Of a stretch of 64,000 nt of DNA, positions 57,478 through 64,000 are shown piece after piece. Under the pieces are notes generated by a model, which was given only the letters and a program-made list of their open reading frames with translations, did no database searches and was not told where the DNA came from. Each line of letters begins with the position of its first letter. Position 1 is the first letter of the stretch. A program made the translations under genes and the position numbers. Origin of the DNA: Symmetrospora coprosmae (taxonomy: Eukaryota > Basidiomycota > Cystobasidiomycetes > Symmetrosporaceae); contig VUYT01000008.1 in NCBI GenBank assembly GCA_008802785.1, positions 186,001 through 250,000 of the forward strand. The letters are read 5' to 3'.

Positions 57478-57861
57478 GCTGATACCCTTTCGTGGCTGAT
57501 GGCAAGCGGCAGAGGGGAGTTGTCAGTTCGCGAAACAAAGTCCTGGCTTGTCCTCTTGTCGGACACTCGCAAGACTGGGTCCAGGACTTCTCCTCCTCAC
57601 CTTCCTTCTTCTCCGCTGTCCATAGCACACTGTCGCACAGTACTCAATCTCCTCACTTCGTTTCGTTCACTCTTCTCTGCATCGCGGGCTCGCGTTGAGT
57701 CGACGTCCTCGAGACACGTGCTCCGCTTCTACAATCTACTCGACTCGGAGCAGCAATCCGCGAGTCTCTCTAGCGCTGCCGTAGCCCACACCAGACTACT
57801 GGCCGCACTTCGACAACGTTCCGTGGAGTTCCAAGCTTTCGCCCACACGTCATCCCCTCTC

Positions 57862-58989
57862 ATGGCGCCGACCGACTCTCACGGCCAGACGGGAAATTCC
57901 GGTTCGCGTCGCGTCCTCTTCGTCACGGTGTGCTTGCCGTCTGAGCAGAGCGACTGGCACACTAAGATGGAGGAGTACTGCTCCCCTCTTCCGAACCACC
58001 TCCGCGCTGCCGGCGCGTCCGTCACTTTCGCCTCTATCCTCGATCCTATTCTCACTCCCGACTATCTCGCGACTTCGTACGACAGCATCATGTGCATCTC
58101 GCTCGACGGGTACACGAAGCACTATGCCGCCTTCTTGAGCTTCATGCGAGACACCCTCCCTGCAGCCCGCCAAGCCAATCCACGCTTGAGGGTCGTCAAC
58201 CACGAGAGTGTGCTGGTGTGGAACAGCGATAAACGCTACCTGGCGGAGCTGCAGCTCTACCAGGAACAGCGGCGCTCAACAGCAGGAGCCACATCATCCT
58301 GGAGAGTACCGAGGACGGAATACCTCGAGTTCACCCAACCCACAGAGGATGCCTTCGCTTCCTTTCAGAGTCACTTACGCACAAGCTGGGCAAGCGAGGC
58401 AATCACCCGCCCCGTAGTCTTGAAGTCATCGGTCTCGGCTTCCGGCACGTCGACGCATCTGATCAAGAACCCGCACCGGCTCAGCGCAGGTGATCGGGCC
58501 TGGTTGACAGGTCTGAGCGGGCGAAGTCCAGCCAAAGCTGCAGGCTCGTTAATACTGCAGGAGTTCCTGGATGGGATCCTGCGCTCCAGCCCTGGCGGTG
58601 GAGGCGAGTGGTCTGTCGTCTACGTCGGCGGCGAGTGCACACATGTCGCCCGCAAGCTGCCGCATGGCGACGAGTATCGTGTCAACAGCGCCATGCAGGG
58701 CAAAGGTACACCGTACCCGCCAAATCACGATGCGATACCTCCGAGCGCGCTCGCTGCAGCCGCGGAGGTATGGGACTATCTGCAGACCCGCTTCCCCGAC
58801 GGTGCCATTGCTTTTGCTAGGATCGATGGGGTTGTCCAGCAAAACGCGCAGGAAGAGTTCGTTATCATGGAGATTGAAGCGATAGAGCCGTATCTCTGGC
58901 TGAAGGAGGGGGAGGAACAGACTGGTGGAACGGGAAGGGCGCCGGGTACTCTTGCTGCGAGGAAGTTGTGCGAGCTGCTTCTCGTCTGA
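57862..58989 (+). CDS. ATP-grasp domain protein
   Basis: A single exon from ATG 57862, 375 residues; the frame is open far upstream, but the Met precedes the first domain strand (RRVLFVTVCLP). Landmarks: HLRAAGASVTFASI, YDSIMCISLDGYTKHY, LRVVNHESVLVWNSDKRYL, TRPVVLKSSVSASGTSTHLI, GSLILQEFLDGI, EWSVVYVGGECTHVARKLP, RFPDGAIAFARIDGVVQ and FVIMEIEAIEP. The last segment keeps the acidic metal ligands (D..., E-x-E) of the ATP-grasp fold, and the arrangement resembles DcsG-like or glutathione-synthase-like ligases. Such enzymes couple a carboxylate to an amine or thiol with ATP; the substrate cannot be named from sequence. Confidence 0.85.
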   Translation: MAPTDSHGQTGNSGSRRVLFVTVCLPSEQSDWHTKMEEYCSPLPNHLRAAGASVTFASILDPILTPDYLATSYDSIMCISLDGYTKHYAAFLSFMRDTLPAARQANPRLRVVNHESVLVWNSDKRYLAELQLYQEQRRSTAGATSSWRVPRTEYLEFTQPTEDAFASFQSHLRTSWASEAITRPVVLKSSVSASGTSTHLIKNPHRLSAGDRAWLTGLSGRSPAKAAGSLILQEFLDGILRSSPGGGGEWSVVYVGGECTHVARKLPHGDEYRVNSAMQGKGTPYPPNHDAIPPSALAAAAEVWDYLQTRFPDGAIAFARIDGVVQQNAQEEFVIMEIEAIEPYLWLKEGEEQTGGTGRAPGTLAARKLCELLLV

Positions 58990-59518
58990 GTGGGGAAGAT
59001 CGACACCTGTCTCATTCGGCGCGCGCATTGCGGGGGGATCTGCAGACAGCAGATTCACGGAGAAAGAGATGTGCGAGGGGACTTGCACACGAGCAATTTA
59101 CAATCTGCGAATAGAGCGAGGACCTGACAGGAGGATGTGCAGCGGTCATCGTTCCGAAGTGACTGTCTCAGTGCCGAAGATGCACGGTCGAGAGCTGGCT
59201 CGGCCCGCTGGATCCGCCCCGAGCGCGATCGAAGCTCTTTCGGCCGGGCCGAAGCGCTATACTGGCGCACAAAGCCAGGGTCACTCCATTAATTTTAGTA
59301 CGCTGGTGATGCCAGTTAGTCGCTCCCTCCCTGCGTCGATATCGCCCTCGTTCTCCTCTCGCCGTCATGCACCAGCTCTCCTCTGCTCTGCGTTTTCTCT
59401 CCTGTGTGCGCATCGCTCTTGTCTCCACTAGTACTTCGCTTGGATCGCTCCAGATCAGCGCTGCATCGCACACTCTTCCCCGTCCCCTTTCACGAGCATC
59501 ATTCTCTCGCTGCGAGAT
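58990..59518. other. Intergenic region, about 530 bp
   Basis: Between the ATP-grasp stop and the next start; no gene is seen. It has pyrimidine-rich stretches (59330-59510) that would serve as leader of the next gene. Confidence 0.45.
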
Positions 59519-60363
59519 ATGGACCAGGCAGCTTGCAATCGCCAGAACGGCCGTCGCGGGTCGAGCGATGCTACAGCTACACAGCACAGTACTTCTACAG
59601 CTTCTGCACCAAACACGGGCGCCCACTCGCATGTGCCCACCTCCACTCCTGGCCCTCTGTATGTCGCCAGCGCGGAGTGGCGACGCGAGCCCCGCTTGCT
59701 TTACCTGTCCACCCTGGGATACGCCGCTGTCCCTGAAGCTCAGGAGGAGCAGGAGCTGCAGGCAGCACTAGCCGCATCGGTCAGTAACGTCCCTTTGTCC
59801 CTCGCCGCTGCCGATTGCCGCGCTGAAACGTTCGCATCTTCGGCGGCTTGGTGCAGATCTCGGCTGCTGCGGCCCCAATGGCAGGCACCTCCGCAGCCAC
59901 TGCGAACCTGGCATCCTCTTCCTCATCCTCTACCTCCAGCTCGTCCACCGGGACTTCCTCTCGGCAGGGCAGCAATGCCTCATCCAGTTCCCTCCCAGAG
60001 TCGACCGCGGCTACGGGCACCATCCTCTGGACGGATGAGCCGCCCACCTACACTGAACTCGTTGCGCTAGAGGGCAGACGCGCAGATGCGCCAGTGTACT
60101 ACCACGAGAGGAGCGGGGCGGTCTCGTCCCTGCCAATTCGAAAGTGAGTTTCCAGAGGCGCTGACACCGGTAGTGCTTGCTCTGCCAAGGTGCCGATGCG
60201 GCGAGCTTGAGCTCACTTTAATGGCTCTCATCTCTGTAGTGGGCCCGAAAGCAACCGCTCGCCGCAACGCAACGGTCCACTTGCCTCCTCGCCCAAGAAG
60301 CCGAGCTCCTTCGGCTTCATCAAGAAGAGGCTGTCGCTGGGCAGCTCTGGCTCAAGCCCTTGA
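59519..60363 (+). CDS. Small Ser-rich hypothetical protein
   Basis: Exons 59519-59779, 59857-60143 and 60240-60363 give 223 residues. The introns (77 and 96 nt) start GTCAGT and GTGAGT and keep frame. The sequence is Ala/Ser/Thr-rich with a long Ser run in exon 2 and two short compact parts: EWRREPRLLYLSTLGYAA with an acidic Glu/Gln stretch, and LWTDEPPTYTELVALEGRR. A basic Ser/Lys/Pro-rich end (PKKPSSFGFIKKRLSLGSSG) closes it. No domain or signal peptide is recognised; no function is claimed. Confidence 0.6.
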
Positions 60364-61275
60364 AGGCTCGTCCATGGACGATAGCACGGCCAACCGCGCA
60401 GTGTGCCGCTCGCGTGCTACGCTGCACCTGTACTTGGTGTTCTCCCTTGTCGATGTACAATCGGGATATGGTCTGGCCTGCGCCTGCCACTCAAGTAGGG
60501 CATTTTTGGCACCTCCGCAATGTAGTGACCCGTATCTGTCGTGCAGGTCGTGTGAAGGGTGCGTGCTCTCCTGGTAATGCTGCTTCCCAGAGCTGGAAGA
60601 CTGGCGCGCCGGACGGCGATGGCCCAAAGGTGGGGGAGGGAGGCACGTCTGTCGCCGGCGGCTGGGCCCATCGACGAGCACAGATCCGTCCCATGCAGGT
60701 GCACTGCTATCTGATTTTCATGGAAGCAGCACGGCTGTCCTTGATGTGTTGTTGTATAGCGCGGCGCGGCCTTGCGAGGGTTGCCCACCCGCTGGATGTC
60801 AGCTCATGGCAAATCTCCTTGGCCCTTCACCTTGTAGCGCTCAGCTGCAGCGAGGGAGGGCTGCAGCGGTGAAGCATATGCATAGCTATATAGACGAGAT
60901 ACGAGCCGTTGATGCGCATGTCCATAGCATGCATCTGCGTGACGATGAAGGCGGTCTGGAGCCAAGCCGGCCACGATGGATGCCCTTTTCCTTTCTCGGA
61001 TGCAGCCTGAAACCTGCATGGGAGGAGAGAGGGGGAGGCGCGGCGGGTGCAGATTGCCGCAGGATGCAGGGAGAGAAAGCTGACAGCAGCAGCATATCAG
61101 CTCCACTTCGTTTCGTTGAGCTGTCCATCCCCTCTCTTCTCTGCTTCATCTTACAACTGCACACCATCCTTGATACCCTCTACAGGCCTCATCTCCTCTC
61201 GTCTGACATCTTCTCGAGGCCGTCTTCCAGGCCCAATTTGCCACTGACAGCTGCACTGCAACTTGCGCACGCAGC
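60364..61275. other. Intergenic region, about 910 bp
   Basis: Upstream of the GT92 gene. Frames of up to about 199 codons across 60746-61345 look fortuitous because they do not join the GT92 frame and lack family signal. Confidence 0.4.
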
Positions 61276-63263
61276 ATGCTCTCCGGTCGCAAGGAGCCAG
61301 TGTGTGCGTGTCATGAGAGCGGGCGTGAGCACAAACGCTAAGTGAGCAAGACTGACGCACCTGCACCGTCTAGGGCTCCCCAAGGACGAGCAGTCCTCTT
61401 CTTTGGAGCTCGACGCCGCTCGCTCAGAAGAGCCCTTCCTGTCCGAGCCATACTCCGATGACTTGTCATCACCTCGGTCCAGCTCCTTTCCATACCACAG
61501 CAACCGATACTTGAACTCGACAAGCCGGCCGGGCCGCCGCTTCTGGTCGAAAGGGGTCCTCGTCGGGACGGTCTCCGCCCTGTTCGTCCTTGCCGCTGCT
61601 GGCGGACTGCTCTCATCTCCAGAACACACTGCAGTAGCGCGAGAGCACCTCGAGAAAGCTGGAACGCACCTTGGCAAGGCTGCTTGCTATGTTCAGGGCA
61701 AGCTGGGCATGGATTGCACAGTGGGAGCGGGAGCGCACAACAGCGCAAATGCAGACCTCATGAGCGAGCCGCCGACGCATTACGTTCCAGTGTGGACGAG
61801 TGACCGGTTCCCAGCTGGCTTTGTCAAGGAGGAAGTGCCCGTCCCGGCCGCTGCGAAAGCCGCCAAGAACATTACCACCGTGCAGGCCGTCATGCGGACC
61901 GCCGTCATCGACACGCATCCCTGGTGGGAAGGATGGGTCATGCTCCGCCTCGTAGCAAGCATCTACGATCTTCCCATCACCGACGACCGTCACGTTGGCC
62001 TGTCGGGCTTGTTCTGGGACAATTGGGAGCAGTACGAGCTGCGCGCGAGCGTCCCCAAGAATATCTCAAACCCAGATACCGACAGCAACGGGCCCAATGT
62101 CGTTCTCGGCAAGGCCGATTTCAAGGATGGCAGAGATATCCAGTTTGCCTTCCCGGCGGATCTGTTCAATATCACCGATGCTGCCCGCCCGACTGACGGG
62201 AGCGACACGGGAGACGTCGTCATCCCGCTCAAATTCGAGATTTTCTGGGAGAAGAAGCTGCTCAACACGTTCAACTTTGAGCTGCGCCAGAAGTGGATCC
62301 CATATGCCAAGATGGCCATCTGCATGAAGCCTCTCTTCGGCGAGGCGGTGCCAAAGATGTTTGTCGAATGTGAGTCGGGATCTCTGGCTGCCGGCTAGGG
62401 TTGGGCTGATGCATCTTCTGTTTTCTTTCAGGGAGGGAACACCACCGACAGTTGGGCTTCCCTCTGGTCCATTGGTCTTCGCGAACAACGCAGATGGGCA
62501 AGGCGATCGAGAAGCTCAACGAGCTCACCGGCGGATACGATACCTTCGAGTGAGGTTGTTCGATTCGAGAAATGACATACATCCGCTAATGCATGTCATC
62601 TCACGCAGCCACACTCCGCTCTTCCAAGAAGCCGAGAACGACAACCCTTGGTGGGACGAGATGCAGACGTTCAACGAGTGCTACGTCCGGTACAAGCAGG
62701 CATCGGAGTTCATTGCCGTGCACGATCTAGACGAGCTGCTGGCACCTCACACCGACTTCCCGTGGACCAAGGAGTTTATTCACGAGTACCTCACAGTCAA
62801 CTGGACATCTGTCGATCCAGACGCTGCCTCCTTGCAGATGCCTATGACCTGGGTAGACAAGAAGCGATACGGTCAAATGCCAGACTCGCGGTTCCTCGAT
62901 GTGGATCCGACTCTATCCGCGAAGGATGTGAGCGAGATGCAGCAGCTCCTCCTCACCACGGATGGTATCGTCGAGAAGCATGACTGGAAGCCAACGTACA
63001 TCAAGTCGCTGCACCGCTCTGCCAAGGCACGAGGAGCGAACATCCACTGGGGATGGCCTGGCCCCAGCACTGAGCAATCCCCATACAGCCTCATTATCTA
63101 CCACGCGCGCAGCGAGCAGTTTTGGCCGAAGAGCGAATACCACGCTTGGCCGTTGGAGAACAAGAGCATTGTGGCGCACTGGGCGAACCTGGTCAGGCGG
63201 ATACGGCGACTCAACCTCAATTCCGTGTATAAGACGGACGTCACCTCCGGCAACGAAGTATAG
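61276..63263 (+). CDS. Family 92 glycosyltransferase (DUF23), type II membrane protein
   Basis: Main exons: about 61386-62369, 62432-62549 and 62609-63263. A short first coding exon from ATG 61276 (MLSGRKEP) joined at CCCCAAG/GAC is the best guess; a start at 61310 (MRAG) is an alternative. Length is about 595 residues. An N-terminal helix (GVLVGTVSALFVLAAAGGLL) after a Ser/Asp-rich tail anchors it with the catalytic part in the lumen. GT92 motifs: FVE / WREHHRQLGFPLVHWSS, the DxD-like HDLDELLAP, WKPTYIKSLHRS and AHWANLVRR. GT92 enzymes add a sugar to glycans; animal members act on N-glycan cores. Substrate here is unknown. Both internal introns (62 and 59 nt) are clean GT-AG. Confidence 0.85.
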
Positions 63264-63795
63264 ACAGTCCAAATGTATCTATCACTCCACCCTGCAGTAA
63301 ATAGACGCGCTATAATACGGTCGGCTTGTTTGGGCCGCGCTACCCCTTTGACGACGTGGGACAAGGCAGGCAGCTGCTACTTTCTCACGATCTGTGGCGA
63401 GACAGATATGGATTACTTTGAAGCAGCTGATTAGACGTCACAGCAGCATCTGGCTGTTCGGGCAGTTGCTCCAACGTATGTCAGCTGTCAGGCTTCGCCT
63501 TGACGCGTGCTCTGCAGCAAAGCCGCGAGGCGACGACGAGGTCTATTTCAAGACGGCTCTCTGGCCTCTTACAGACTATAAAGCGCAGTCAACTGCTCTG
63601 ATGATGTTCCTTTCCTCTCTAACAGTCACCACCTACTCCATCCCCGCCTCCAGCACATCTCCCACTTTTACTGCTCCTTGCCTTTCTAACGCACCACCAG
63701 CTCACCCGCCCTCTTACTCCACATCATCAGCAACACCAGGCCAGACCTAACTGACCATTGCATTGTCTGACCAGCCCACTCTCATATCCGGCACC
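63264..63795. other. Intergenic region, about 530 bp
   Basis: Between the GT92 stop and the last gene start; no gene is recognised. Confidence 0.4.
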
Positions 63796-64000
63796 ATGAC
63801 TTATCAGCCACTCCGCCAGCGAAGTCCTCCACGTCAGGCTGATGCGACTGTCATCAGTCTGTCCCGCAAAGCGGAAACATATGGGGCCAGCAGACAGGAC
63901 CGCTATTGGTCTGGGCGTACTGGAATGACCCCGACGCCGAACCCGACGAAGTGGAGATTGCGTGGTATGTAGGAAAGGCAGCGTTGCGGAGATTGGAGCA
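63796..64000 (+). CDS. Start of a gene running off the right edge (unresolved)
   Basis: An ATG at 63796 opens a short frame that stops at 63972. A second, more compositionally ordered frame starts after a possible acceptor at 63857 (CTGAT branch, CATCAG) and runs to the window end with Trp/Tyr/Asp-rich residues (GNIWGQQTGP, LLVWAYWNDPDAEPDEVEIA, WYVGKAALRRLE). A two-exon gene is likely, but the donor is not evident. No family is recognised. Confidence 0.3.

Noticed and set aside
57181-57861. Upstream extension of the ATP-grasp frame (about 227 codons)
   Set aside because: It overlaps the opposite-strand TRAPPC2L exons and has a low-complexity composition; the domain begins only after the Met at 57862.
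1-64000. Search for viral copies, mobile elements, CRISPR arrays, rRNA and tRNA genes
   Set aside because: No reverse transcriptase, integrase, transposase, direct terminal repeats, spaced repeats or clover-leaf-like tRNA patterns were noticed by reading. A proper tRNA or repeat search could not be run here.

Overview
The window is nuclear DNA from a filamentous or yeast-like fungus, most likely a basidiomycete. It is GC-rich, genes lie close together on both strands, and most are cut by short (about 55-120 nt) GT-AG introns with CTRAY-type branch sites. A STRIPAK SIKE homologue, a fungal-type Atg13, an Oca1-type phosphatase and a thiol peroxidase of the Dot5 type fit this. Several intron-rich gene models and the sequence style of the ArfGAP and TIP41 homologues suggest Ustilaginomycotina, but that placement is an inference. 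I recognised no tRNA, rRNA, CRISPR array, viral copy or intact transposon.

Layout. 1-5.5 kb: a truncated acidic protein with an RVRF motif, then a secreted, repeat-rich cell-surface protein. 6-18 kb: an FHA (AGGF1-like) protein, a p24 cargo receptor, an ArfGAP, diphthamide synthase DPH1, TIP41 and a cystathionine gamma-synthase-like enzyme. 18.3-21.3 kb: an unusual block of three tandem units about 710 bp apart. Each starts an ORF whose first 25 codons resemble histone H3 tail residues 10-34; only the last copy continues into a full gene. 21.5-31 kb: a cation/proton antiporter, an F-box (FBXO31-like) protein, a secreted CAP/PR-1 protein, a GNAT acetyltransferase and homoserine O-acetyltransferase (MET2). 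31-35.2 kb: two tandem paralogues sharing an unrecognised C-terminal domain. 35.6-50 kb: COX7, ATG13, a possible zinc-finger fragment gene, nuclear thiol peroxidase DOT5, a TRAF-type zinc-finger coiled-coil protein, an unknown protein, SIKE and RPB9. 50-64 kb: heat-shock factor, mitochondrial holo-ACP synthase, an OCA1-type phosphatase, TRAPPC2L, an ATP-grasp protein, a small unknown, a GT92 glycosyltransferase and the start of another gene.

Most genes are single-copy housekeeping functions: vesicle traffic (p24, ArfGAP, TRAPPC2L), TOR/PP2A and autophagy signalling (TIP41, ATG13, SIKE), methionine synthesis (MET2 and the gamma-synthase-like enzyme) and transcription (RPB9, HSF). Many start divergently with only 78-300 bp between start codons, so shared promoters are common. 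Exon coordinates were worked out by hand from splice signals, reading frame and family conservation; positions where the join is not certain are flagged. The most surprising feature is the H3-tail-like tandem block at 18.3-21.3 kb.
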